Shown one piece after another: positions 18,335-26,026 of a stretch of 43,841 bases of DNA. Under the pieces are notes generated by a model. It was not told the DNA's origin, made no database searches, and was given only the letters and a program-made list of their open reading frames with translations. Within the stretch, counting starts at the first letter, position 1. Each line of letters begins with the position of its first letter. Source of the stretch: an uncultured Oscillospiraceae bacterium (GTDB taxonomy: Bacteria; Bacillota; Clostridia; Oscillospirales; Oscillospiraceae); assembly GCA_934511165.1 (NCBI GenBank), contig CAKSWA010000016.1:1-43841 (forward strand), read 5' to 3'. A program made the position numbers and the translations under genes.

Positions 18335-19132
18335 TTACATATAGTACCCGGATACGATGCCGTCGATCACCACGGCGTCGCAGTCCCCGGCGGCGAGCGC
18401 CGCGAAGCAGGCGGCGAGATCGTCGTAGTACCATACCGAGCCGATTTTCGCGTCCATGCCGCTTTCCTTGAGCGCGGCGAGGGCGGTGGCGTCGGTAATG
18501 CCGACCACCTTACCCTTGAGGCTGTTCTTGCGTGTGTAGCGGCTGTCGCTGCGCACAACGAGCTCATGCGTGTTGCGCAGCCAGCCGGGGGAGAGGGAGA
18601 CGGTGCTCGAGCTGCCGGAGAAGGACGCCGCCATCCACGCGCAGTCGATATTGCCGCTGCCGAGCTCAGCGGCGACGTTGTCGCTGTTGATGACCATGTA
18701 CTCAAACGTCCACCCGAGCTTTTCCGCCACGAGCTGCGCCAAATCCGGGATCAGGCCGCCGAAGGAGCCATCATCGCGCGAGGAGGAGATCGGCGCAATG
18801 CCGTCCTGCACGCCGATGCGAAGCTTCCGTCCCGGCTCCGGCTGTGTTTCCAGAAGCTGCAAAGCGCCGGAGACGGCCACCATGCAGCTGTAGTCCGTGC
18901 CGAGATACTGTGCGCTCAGCCGCGAGATCTGCCCATCGGCGGAGAGCTCCTGCAGCGCGGCGGTGAATATATCGCAGAGCGGATCGTCCTTGCGGAAAGC
19001 GACGCAGAATTCCTCCTGATTGAGCTCCGCAATCATTTTAAAGCGGATGGTGTTGCTCGAACCGCAGCCGGGCAGCAGAAAGCACAGCACGGCGCACAGC
19101 ACGAGAGAGAGAAATTTCCGCGTCTTTTTCAT
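18335..19132 (-). CDS. Polar amino acid-type solute-binding lipoprotein, apparently circularly permuted
   Basis: A 265-residue lipoprotein with a signal peptide ending LPGC (Cys23). It belongs to the SBP_bac_3 family but with the segments in the wrong order. Residues 28-78 (FCVAFRKDDPLCD, LQELSADGQISRLSAQYLG) match the last segment of the neighbouring binding protein (20725-21579), where it reads YAVGFYLGNEALRD and LAMAEDGTMMSIAEKYVDKG. A linker (about 79-101) follows. Then comes the usual family start, KLRIGVQDG (103-111), and the protein ends at CDAVVIDGIVSGYYM, where normal members continue. It therefore looks like a whole domain with its termini moved. ATG at 19132 has GGAAGGG upstream. 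It is downstream of the ATPase gene, behind a terminator-like hairpin, so it may be transcribed separately. Confidence 0.75.
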   Translation of the reverse strand: MKKTRKFLSLVLCAVLCFLLPGCGSSNTIRFKMIAELNQEEFCVAFRKDDPLCDIFTAALQELSADGQISRLSAQYLGTDYSCMVAVSGALQLLETQPEPGRKLRIGVQDGIAPISSSRDDGSFGGLIPDLAQLVAEKLGWTFEYMVINSDNVAAELGSGNIDCAWMAASFSGSSSTVSLSPGWLRNTHELVVRSDSRYTRKNSLKGKVVGITDATALAALKESGMDAKIGSVWYYDDLAACFAALAAGDCDAVVIDGIVSGYYM

Positions 19133-19153
19133 AGGTTCGACCCTTCCAAACAA

Positions 19154-19186
19154 AAAATCCGCCTATATTATGTAAAGGCGGATTTT
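19154..19186 (-). terminator. Terminator-like hairpin between ATPase and second binding-protein genes
   Basis: An 11-base-pair perfect stem (AAAATCCGCCT and complement), 11-base loop, and on the minus strand a run of six T. It would end the transporter transcript or attenuate entry into the binding-protein gene. Confidence 0.7.
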
Positions 19187-19215
19187 ATGATAGCGGATTC
19201 CGGTGAAAAAATCAA
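19187..19215 (-). promoter_or_regulatory. Possible promoter for the permuted binding-protein gene
   Basis: On the minus strand: TTGATT, 17 bases, TATCAT, just upstream of the hairpin at 19154-19186. A start here would place the hairpin at the very 5' end of the transcript. Confidence 0.35.
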
Positions 19216-19228
19216 GCCCCGGCGAAAA

Positions 19229-19975
19229 TTACCGTTCCAGCCGGCGCAGAAAGGCACGCGTGCGCTCCCGCTGCGGGGCGTCGATGACCTGCTCGGGGGT
19301 GCCTTCTTCCACGATGCACCCGCCGTCCATGAATACAACATGGTCGGCGACCATGCGGGCAAACTGCATTTCGTGTGTGACGATCACCATCGTCATCTTC
19401 TCCTCGGCGAGAGAGCGGATGACGTGCAGCACCTCGCCCGTGAGCTCCGGGTCGAGCGCACTCGTCGGCTCATCAAAGAACAGCAGCTCCGGCTTCATGC
19501 ACAGCGCGCGCGCGATCGCCGCGCGCTGCTGCTGCCCGCCGGAGAGCTGGCAGGGGTAGGCGTCGGCGCGGTCGGCAAGCCCCATCTTCTCCAGCAGCGC
19601 CATGGCCTCTTCGCGTACCTCGGCGGCGGGGCGCTTCTGCACCTGCACGGGCGCATCCATCACGTTTTTCAAAAGTGTAAAGTGCGGAAACAGGTTGTAG
19701 CTCTGAAATACGAGACCAAAGTACCGGCGGATGGCGTGCAGCTCGGCCTTGGAGGCGTAAACGCCGTCTTTCGCGGCGTATTTCCCCTCGTAGATGATGT
19801 CACCGCCGTCGGCGGTTTCAAGCAGCGTTGCGCAGCGCAGCAGCGTGGATTTGCCGCTGCCGGAGGGGCCGATAATCGCCGTGACGCTCCCCGCCGGGAC
19901 GGAGAGGGAGATATCCTCCAATACCCCCTGCCCGTCAAAGCTCTTGCGGATGTGGCGCAGTTCCAAAATACTCAT
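19229..19975 (-). CDS. Polar amino acid ABC transporter ATP-binding protein
   Basis: A 248-residue ATPase of the GlnQ/HisP type. Walker A is GPSGSGKST (36-44), signature LSGGQQQRAAIARAL, Walker B LLFFDEPTSALDPE, switch His in THEMQFAR. GAAGGAGG precedes the ATG at 19975; a longer frame to 20110 would overlap the permease gene. It is 13 bases downstream of the permease gene, forming with it and the binding protein at 20725-21579 one transporter. Exact amino acid not readable. Confidence 0.9.
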   Translation of the reverse strand: MSILELRHIRKSFDGQGVLEDISLSVPAGSVTAIIGPSGSGKSTLLRCATLLETADGGDIIYEGKYAAKDGVYASKAELHAIRRYFGLVFQSYNLFPHFTLLKNVMDAPVQVQKRPAAEVREEAMALLEKMGLADRADAYPCQLSGGQQQRAAIARALCMKPELLFFDEPTSALDPELTGEVLHVIRSLAEEKMTMVIVTHEMQFARMVADHVVFMDGGCIVEEGTPEQVIDAPQRERTRAFLRRLER

Positions 19976-19988
19976 GTCCGGCCCTCCT

Positions 19989-20645
19989 TCAGCGGTAGTA
20001 GGCGAATGCCTTTTCGATCCGCTCCATGGCGAAGGCGACAAGGCTGTTGAATACGAAATAGAACACCGCAGCAGCGGCAAACGCCAGCATGCCCGGCGAG
20101 TTCGGCGCAACGGCGATCTGCTTGGCGCGCGTAAACATCTCCACCGTGCCGATGACCGAGGCGAGGGAGGTGTCCTTTACGAGCGTGATGACCTCGTTTG
20201 TAACGCTCGGCAGCACGCGCTTTACCATCTGCGGGAGAATGATGCGGAAAAATGTCTGCCCCCGGCGGTAGCCGAGCACTTGGGCGGCCTCATACTGTCC
20301 GGCGCTGATGGATTCGATGCCGCCGCGGTAGATCTCGGCGAAATACGCGGCGTAATTGATGACGAAGGCAACGATCACGGCGGCAAAGCGCCAGTTCCGC
20401 GGCAGCGTCATGCCGAGAAGAAGGCTCGGCCCATAGTATACGACCATGACCTGCAGCATGAGCGGCGTGCCGCGCATGATGGCGATATAAACCTTTGTGA
20501 GCCACCGGAGCGGCGAAAAGCGGCTTTTGCGCGCAAAGTAAACAACGAGACCGAGCGGCAGCGAGCCGAGCAGCGTGAGGAAGAATATGGCGAGCGTTGT
20601 GAGAAACGCCTGCGAGAGAGAGACCAGCATGGTTTGAATGCTCAT
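19989..20645 (-). CDS. Polar amino acid ABC transporter permease
   Basis: A 218-residue HisM/GlnP-type permease with about five membrane segments. The EAA loop that contacts the ATPase reads SISAGQYEAAQVLGYRRGQTFFRIILPQ, and MRGTPLMLQVMVVYY is the typical upstream motif. Only one permease gene is present, so it probably works as a homodimer. It sits between the binding protein and ATPase genes. Confidence 0.9.
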   Translation of the reverse strand: MSIQTMLVSLSQAFLTTLAIFFLTLLGSLPLGLVVYFARKSRFSPLRWLTKVYIAIMRGTPLMLQVMVVYYGPSLLLGMTLPRNWRFAAVIVAFVINYAAYFAEIYRGGIESISAGQYEAAQVLGYRRGQTFFRIILPQMVKRVLPSVTNEVITLVKDTSLASVIGTVEMFTRAKQIAVAPNSPGMLAFAAAAVFYFVFNSLVAFAMERIEKAFAYYR

Positions 20646-20673
20646 CGGATCGATCCTTTCCGTAGACAGGTTG

Positions 20674-20701
20674 GCGCGGAGACGCTTTTGCGTCTCCGCG
20701 C
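20674..20701 (-). promoter_or_regulatory. Intercistronic hairpin between binding protein and permease genes
   Basis: A perfect 12-base-pair stem (GCGCGGAGACGC) with a TTTT loop and no T-run. Such hairpins after binding-protein genes commonly protect the upstream mRNA and lower expression of the following membrane genes. Confidence 0.6.
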
Positions 20702-20724
20702 GGGGATATCACACCCGGAATGTT

Positions 20725-21579
20725 TTACTTGCAGAGGCAGAGACTGTCGAGAGAAAGTCCCTTGTCAACATACTTTTCGGCGATGCTCATCATCGTGCCG
20801 TCCTCTGCCATGGCGAGCAGCTGCTCGTTCACGGTGTCGCGCAGCGCCTCGTTGCCGAGATAGAAGCCGACGGCGTACTGCTCCACGGAGACAGGCTCAG
20901 AGAGGACAACGTAGTCGCCCTCGGTGTTGGCGATCTGGTAGTTGCCGACGCCGACATCGACGATAACAGCATCCACCGTGCCCTGACGCAGCTCCAGGAA
21001 GCCGGTGTTGTAATCGGGCAGCTGCACAAGCTCGCCGAAGGAGGCGGTCAGCTCTTCGTTTGCGGTGAGCGCGTCGAGACCGGAGGAAGCGGACTGCACC
21101 ATCACGGTCTTTCCGGCGAGATCGGCGAGCGATTCGATACCGGAGTCGGCGCGGACGATGACGACGATGCTGTTATCGACGTAGGCGTCCGACCAGGTGT
21201 ATTCGTCCTCGCGGCCGGTGCAGGTGAAGCCGTTCCAGATGCAGTTGATGTTTCCGGCCTTGAGCTCGGCGTCCTTCGACGCCCAGTCGATCGCCACAGC
21301 CTCATACTCCCAGCCGAGCCGCGCGCAGACTTCCTGCGCAAGCGCGAGATCGAAGCCGTCGTAGCTGCCGTCTTCGGCAATGTAGCCGAACGGGGGGAAC
21401 TCGGCGTCGAAGCCGACGATCAGTTTGCCGCCTTCAGCGGCGGGCTCTGCCGTGGCCTCCGCCGGAGCTTCGGCGGGAGCGGCGGTGGGATCGGAGGCGG
21501 CGGGGGCGCTGCTTCCGCAGCCGGCCAGTGCGGTTACAAGAAGACAAAGGGTAAGCGCAATGGTAAGAATCTTTTTCAT
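20725..21579 (-). CDS. Polar amino acid ABC transporter substrate-binding lipoprotein
   Basis: A 284-residue SBP_bac_3 protein with normal segment order. The signal peptide ends LAGC (Cys21), and an Ala/Pro/Glu-rich linker runs to about residue 50. The ligand domain starts KLIVGFDAEFPPFGY, with DLAGKTVMVQSASSG and DAVIVDVGVGNYQ later, and ends in the helix LLAMAEDGTMMSIAEKYVDKG. AGGAGAG precedes the ATG. It is the first gene of the transporter operon and provides the direct comparison for the permuted protein at 18335-19132. Confidence 0.92.
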   Translation of the reverse strand: MKKILTIALTLCLLVTALAGCGSSAPAASDPTAAPAEAPAEATAEPAAEGGKLIVGFDAEFPPFGYIAEDGSYDGFDLALAQEVCARLGWEYEAVAIDWASKDAELKAGNINCIWNGFTCTGREDEYTWSDAYVDNSIVVIVRADSGIESLADLAGKTVMVQSASSGLDALTANEELTASFGELVQLPDYNTGFLELRQGTVDAVIVDVGVGNYQIANTEGDYVVLSEPVSVEQYAVGFYLGNEALRDTVNEQLLAMAEDGTMMSIAEKYVDKGLSLDSLCLCK

Positions 21580-21619
21580 GGTGGGTCTCTCCTGTGTTTA
21601 ATTTATTATGGTAGTATAT

Positions 21620-21637
21620 TAGCACGCTACCATGCTA
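21620..21637. promoter_or_regulatory. Candidate operator upstream of the amino acid transporter
   Basis: An 18-base inverted repeat: half-sites TAGCACG and CATGCTA around CTAC, six of seven positions paired. It overlaps AT-rich -10-like sequences (TATACT, CATAAT on the minus strand) 40-60 bases before the binding-protein ATG. The regulator is unknown. Confidence 0.4.
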
Positions 21638-21651
21638 AAGTAAATGCACAG

Positions 21652-21685
21652 AAAAAACAAAAAGAGAGGGATCAAAGCCCTCTCT
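21652..21685 (-). terminator. Terminator of the mnmA transcript
   Basis: AGAGAGGG and CCCTCTCT with a 7-base loop; on the minus strand it is followed by TTTTTGTTTTTT. It directly follows the mnmA stop codon. Confidence 0.9.
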
Positions 21686-21689
21686 TTTG

Positions 21690-22688
21690 CTACTTTACAA
21701 TAAATCCGCCGCCGAGCAGACGCTCGCCGTCGTAAAAAGCGGCGGTCTGGCCGGGGGTGGGGGCGCGCACCGGTTCGGGAAAACGGATGAGCGCGCCGTC
21801 TTCGTCCGGCGTTACGGTTCCGATGGGCAGCTCGCGGCGCGAATGACGGATGCGAACACCGCATTCGATCTCGCCTTCCGGCACCACGAGCCAGTTTACG
21901 TCGCGCACGCGGAAGCTCTCTCGCCATACGGCGGCATCGTCGGAGGAGAGACGGACTTCATTCGTCTCCGGGCAGATATCGGAAACATACACGCGTTTTC
22001 CAAAACCGACGCCAAAGTGGCGGCGCTGGCCGACGGTATAGTGATGAATGCCGCGGTTTTTTCCGACGGCTTTGCCGTCCAGAACGAAATCCCCCGGCGG
22101 GGGTGTGATGCCGCGCGCTTCGATCCAGGCGGCGTAATCGCCGTCCGGGATGAAGCAGATATCCATGCTGTCCGGCTTGTGCGCAGCCGGCAGCTTCAGC
22201 TCTTCCGCCAGCGCGCGTACCTCGGTCTTTTTATATGGCGCGAGCGGCAGCCGCAGGGCGTTCACCTCGTCCGGCGTCAGACGGCAGAGCATGTAGCTCT
22301 GATCGTTTTCCGGCTGTCCGCGGTAAATGGCGCCGTTTTCCGTCCGGGCGTAATGTCCGGTGGCAATGTATTTCGCTCCGATGCGCCGTGCCTCGTCCAG
22401 CAGAGCACGGAATTTGACCGCCGGGTTGCAGAGAATACAGGGGTTCGGCGTCTCCCCGCGGAGATACGCCGCGGCAAACGGAGCGCAGACATACTTCTCC
22501 ATCGCCTCGCGGCTGTCGGCGATCGTGAGCGGAACGGAGAGCGATGCGGCGGCCTCGCGCGCAGCGTCCGCGCCGGGGAGACCGTTATCGAGATAGAGCC
22601 CGTAAACCTCCAGCCCCGATTCGCGCAGCAGGTGCGCGGCGACGGCGGAATCCACGCCGCCGGAGAGCCCAAGAACGACCTTATCCAT
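21690..22688 (-). CDS. mnmA: tRNA-specific 2-thiouridylase MnmA
   Basis: Adds sulfur to U34 of tRNA-Lys, -Glu and -Gln. The 332-residue protein has the PP-loop ATP motif GLSGGVDSAVAA near the N-terminus, the catalytic Cys in NPCILCN, and the second Cys in MDICFI. GQRRHFGVGFGKRVYV is typical of the central domain. Its start overlaps the end of mnmG by 8 bases; the two act on the same wobble base. Confidence 0.95.
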   Translation of the reverse strand: MDKVVLGLSGGVDSAVAAHLLRESGLEVYGLYLDNGLPGADAAREAAASLSVPLTIADSREAMEKYVCAPFAAAYLRGETPNPCILCNPAVKFRALLDEARRIGAKYIATGHYARTENGAIYRGQPENDQSYMLCRLTPDEVNALRLPLAPYKKTEVRALAEELKLPAAHKPDSMDICFIPDGDYAAWIEARGITPPPGDFVLDGKAVGKNRGIHHYTVGQRRHFGVGFGKRVYVSDICPETNEVRLSSDDAAVWRESFRVRDVNWLVVPEGEIECGVRIRHSRRELPIGTVTPDEDGALIRFPEPVRAPTPGQTAAFYDGERLLGGGFIVK

Positions 22689-24570
22689 GGCGGCGCTCCT
22701 TTCCGCTCTCGGTGTAGATCATGAGCGCGGTCATATCCGCGGGGGATACGCCGGAAATGCGCGACGCCTGCCCAAAGCTCACAGGGCGAATGGCGGCAAG
22801 CTTCTGCCGCGCCTCGGTGCGCAGTCCCGGAACGGCGGTATAGTCAATATCCTCCGGCAGAGGGCGCTCCTCCATGCGCTGAAAATCCTCCACCTGCTTG
22901 AGCTGGCGGCGGATGTAGCCCTCATACTTGAGTGTGATAGAGACTTCCTCGCCGATGACGCGCGGCAGCGCCGGGCGCTCCGGGTCAAACGGCAGAAGAT
23001 CGGCATATTCGATCTGCGGGCGGCGCAGGAGATCGGCGAGCGAAACGCCGGAGACGATCTCCGCCGTGCCCTTTTCGCGCAGCAGCGCGTTGATCGCTTC
23101 GCCGGGGGTGAGGTGCGTATGTTCGAGCCGCTGCCGCTCTTTTGCCACGGCGGCGTACTTCTCCTGTACGGCGGCGAGCCGTTCGTCAGAAATGAGGCCG
23201 ATGCGGTGGCCGATGTGCGTGAGCCGCTCGTCGGCGTTATCCTGCCGGTGGAGCAGGCGGTACTCGCTGCGCGATGTCATGATGCGGTACGGCTCTTCGG
23301 TGCCCTTGGTGACAAGATCGTCGATGAGCGTGCCGATGTAGCCGTCCGAGCGGCGAAGAATGAGAGGTTCTTCGCCCTTCAGCTTGAGTGCGGCGTTTAC
23401 GCCCGCCACAAAGCCCTGCACGGCGGCTTCCTCGTAGCCGGAGGAGCCGTTGAACTGCCCCGCGCCGTAAAGGCCGGGGATCTTCTTGCTCTCCAGCGTG
23501 GCGCGTAGCTCCGTGGGATCCACGCAGTCGTACTCGATGGCGTAAGCGCAGCGCTGCATTTCGGCGTTTTCCAGTCCCGGAATGGAGCGGACAACCTCGA
23601 TCTGCACATCCTCCGGTAAGGAAGAGGAGAGACCTTGAATGTACAGCTCCTGTGTGCGCAGTCCCATCGGCTCAATGAAGAGCTGGTGGCGCTCCTTATC
23701 CGGGAACGTGACGATCTTCGTTTCGATCGAAGGACAGTAGCGCGGGCCGGTGCTCTCAATGATGCCGTTGAAGAGCGGGCTGCGGTCGAGATTGGCACGG
23801 ATGATCTCGTGCGTGCGCGAATTGGTATAGGTAAGCCAGCATACGGCGCGGTTTTGCAGCGCCGCAGCATCGGTAGAGTAGGAAAACGGCTCAATCTCCT
23901 CATCGCCGGGCTGAAGCTGCATTTCGTCAAAACGGACGCTGCGCGCGTTCACACGCGGCGGCGTGCCGGTCTTGAACCGGCGGAGACGAAGCCCCATATC
24001 GACGAGGCACTTCGTGAGCTCCGTTGCCGCGGCGAGCCCGTCCGGCCCGGAGGTGCGCACAACGTCGCCCACGATCGTCCGCCCGCCGAGATATGTCCCG
24101 GTGGCGATGACGACGGCGCGCACCGCGTATGCGGCGCCCGTGTGCGTTGTGACAGAGGAAACACATCCGTCCGTAAGGCCGATGGAGACGATCTCTGCCT
24201 GGTGCAGCACGAGATTTTCCTGCGTCTCCAGCGTTTCCTTCATGATTTCCTGATAGCGCCGCCGGTCGGCCTGTACGCGCAGGGAGTAGACGGCGGGGCC
24301 TTTGCCGCGGTTGAGCATCCGGAACTGAATGCCCGCAGCGTCCGCCGCCTTGCCCATCTCGCCGCCGAGCACATCAAGCTCGCGGACGAGATGCCCCTTG
24401 CCCGTGCCGCCGATGGCGGGGTTGCACGGCATGTTGCCGACGCTGTCGAGATTCACCGTGAAGCACACGGTGCGCAGCCCGAGCCGCGCCGCGGCGAGCG
24501 CGGCCTCGATGCCCGCGTGACCGGCGCCGATAACGGCAATATCAAATTTTCCGGCGTCGTAGGTTTTCAT
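22681..24570 (-). CDS. mnmG: tRNA uridine-5-carboxymethylaminomethyl modification enzyme MnmG
   Basis: A 629-residue FAD-dependent enzyme that, with MnmE, modifies C5 of U34 in tRNA. The FAD-binding motif is VIGAGHAGIEAALAAARLG near residue 13. NPAIGGTGKGHLVRELDVLGG and the C-terminal GVSPADMTALMIY are conserved. It overlaps pepD by 4 bases upstream and mnmA by 8 downstream. mnmE is not in the window. Confidence 0.96.
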   Translation of the reverse strand: MKTYDAGKFDIAVIGAGHAGIEAALAAARLGLRTVCFTVNLDSVGNMPCNPAIGGTGKGHLVRELDVLGGEMGKAADAAGIQFRMLNRGKGPAVYSLRVQADRRRYQEIMKETLETQENLVLHQAEIVSIGLTDGCVSSVTTHTGAAYAVRAVVIATGTYLGGRTIVGDVVRTSGPDGLAAATELTKCLVDMGLRLRRFKTGTPPRVNARSVRFDEMQLQPGDEEIEPFSYSTDAAALQNRAVCWLTYTNSRTHEIIRANLDRSPLFNGIIESTGPRYCPSIETKIVTFPDKERHQLFIEPMGLRTQELYIQGLSSSLPEDVQIEVVRSIPGLENAEMQRCAYAIEYDCVDPTELRATLESKKIPGLYGAGQFNGSSGYEEAAVQGFVAGVNAALKLKGEEPLILRRSDGYIGTLIDDLVTKGTEEPYRIMTSRSEYRLLHRQDNADERLTHIGHRIGLISDERLAAVQEKYAAVAKERQRLEHTHLTPGEAINALLREKGTAEIVSGVSLADLLRRPQIEYADLLPFDPERPALPRVIGEEVSITLKYEGYIRRQLKQVEDFQRMEERPLPEDIDYTAVPGLRTEARQKLAAIRPVSFGQASRISGVSPADMTALMIYTESGKERRHG

Positions 24571-26006
24571 GCCTTTTTGTCAGCGATCTCCTTCAAAATA
24601 GCGCGGATGAGCGTGTCGCAGCCGTACACGGTATCGAGCACGAGCGTCTCGCGCGTGGAGTGAATGTCCAGAATGTCGGGGCCGATGGAAATGATGTCGA
24701 GCGCGGGATTTGCGGAGGAAAAGCTGCCGCACTCGAGACCGGCATGCACCGGCTCAACAGACATTTCGCGTCCGTTCTGTTCTTTGAAAATGCGCTCGCA
24801 GATGCCGACAAGCTCGCTGCCGGGCTTGAGCGGCCACGCAGGGGAGGAACTGAGCAGCGTCATCGTAAAGTCGTGCTCGGATGCCTGACGCTCGTATTCC
24901 TTCTTCATCTCGGCAGTGATGGCAGGTTCGCTGCTGCGCTGGTGGACGGTGAATTCCACCTCGTCTTCGCCGACGGCGGCAAGGCCGGTATTTGCCGAGC
25001 TCTCCACAAGCGACGGAATGGACGGCGACATGGTGTGCACGCCGTCAAACACCTCGGTAAGCAGCGCGAGATAGTCGCGGGAGAGCTTGACCGTGAGCGC
25101 TTTTTCGGGAATTTCTGCGGCCGTGACGGCGACCTTGGCGTCGGGATCGGTCGCAGCGCAGGCGACCGCCTCGGTAAGAGCGTGGGTGTTGAGCGCTTCG
25201 AGAACTTTGTCCGCGTCGTTTTCGGGAACGGTGATCACAGCGGTGCAGGAGGAGGGGATGGCGTTATGGGCGCTTCCGCCGCGGAAGGCGGCGAGACGTG
25301 CGCCGGGGCAGGTATCGAGTGCGGTTTTCGCTGTGCGCGCGGCGATGCGGATGGCGTTGGCAAGCTTCAGATGAATGGAAGCGCCGGAGTGCCCGCCGAC
25401 GAGACCGGAGACGGTGATCTTATATGCTTTGCCGGAGGCAGTTTCCCATTCGGCGGCGCGGTGCATGCGGTACATGTCGCTGCCGGCGCTCGAATTGCAG
25501 AGCGAGCCAAACTCCTCCCAGTCGAGGTTGATGAGGTATTTGGCGTCCAGATGCTTCGGATCGAGATTGTCCGCGCCGGACATGCCGTCTTCCTCGTCCA
25601 CGGTGAAGATCGCGCGGATGGGGCCGTGCACGGCGGTTTCGTCTTCCAGAATGGACATTGCAAGCGCAACGCCCGCGCCGTCGTCGCCGCCGAGGGATGT
25701 TCCCTTGGCCTTGAGCGTTTTGCCGTCGTTGATGACGGTAATGGTATCGTTCAGAGGATCAAAGTCCATGCCGTCCTCCCAGACGACGACCATATCCATG
25801 TGTGCCTGCAGGATGGTGCGCGGCGCGTCCTCATGTCCGGCGGAGCCGGGTTTGTCGATGATGACATTGCCCTCCTCGTCGCGCACGGCGGCGAGACCCT
25901 TTTTTACCGCCCAGTCATAGAGAAACTGACCGATCTTCTCCTCATGGTGGGACTTATGCGGGATGGCGCAGAGAGAAAGAAAGTTTTCAATGATTTTTTT
26001 GTTCAT
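24567..26006 (-). CDS. pepD: Aminoacyl-histidine dipeptidase (beta-Ala-His dipeptidase family)
   Basis: A 479-residue M20-family zinc dipeptidase that cleaves Xaa-His dipeptides. Metal ligands are visible in QAHMDMV, GGDDGAGVA, VDEEDGMSG and the NLDWEEFG segment. VSGLVGGHSGASIH is the dimerisation-domain motif, and HAGLECG lies near the C-terminus. It is downstream of the HtrA-like protease and overlaps mnmG, suggesting one transcript. Confidence 0.9.
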   Translation of the reverse strand: MNKKIIENFLSLCAIPHKSHHEEKIGQFLYDWAVKKGLAAVRDEEGNVIIDKPGSAGHEDAPRTILQAHMDMVVVWEDGMDFDPLNDTITVINDGKTLKAKGTSLGGDDGAGVALAMSILEDETAVHGPIRAIFTVDEEDGMSGADNLDPKHLDAKYLINLDWEEFGSLCNSSAGSDMYRMHRAAEWETASGKAYKITVSGLVGGHSGASIHLKLANAIRIAARTAKTALDTCPGARLAAFRGGSAHNAIPSSCTAVITVPENDADKVLEALNTHALTEAVACAATDPDAKVAVTAAEIPEKALTVKLSRDYLALLTEVFDGVHTMSPSIPSLVESSANTGLAAVGEDEVEFTVHQRSSEPAITAEMKKEYERQASEHDFTMTLLSSSPAWPLKPGSELVGICERIFKEQNGREMSVEPVHAGLECGSFSSANPALDIISIGPDILDIHSTRETLVLDTVYGCDTLIRAILKEIADKKA

Positions 26007-26026
26007 GGTTTTATCCCTTTCTTATA

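Noticed and set aside
18335..19132. The second binding protein as a pseudogene or frameshifted copy
   Set aside because: The frame is open, the signal peptide and lipobox are intact, and all domain segments are present once in a permuted order; this fits an intact permuted protein better.
20638..21735. A 365-codon plus-strand open frame opposite the binding protein gene
   Set aside because: It is antisense to a clear lipoprotein gene and spans its promoter; no motifs.
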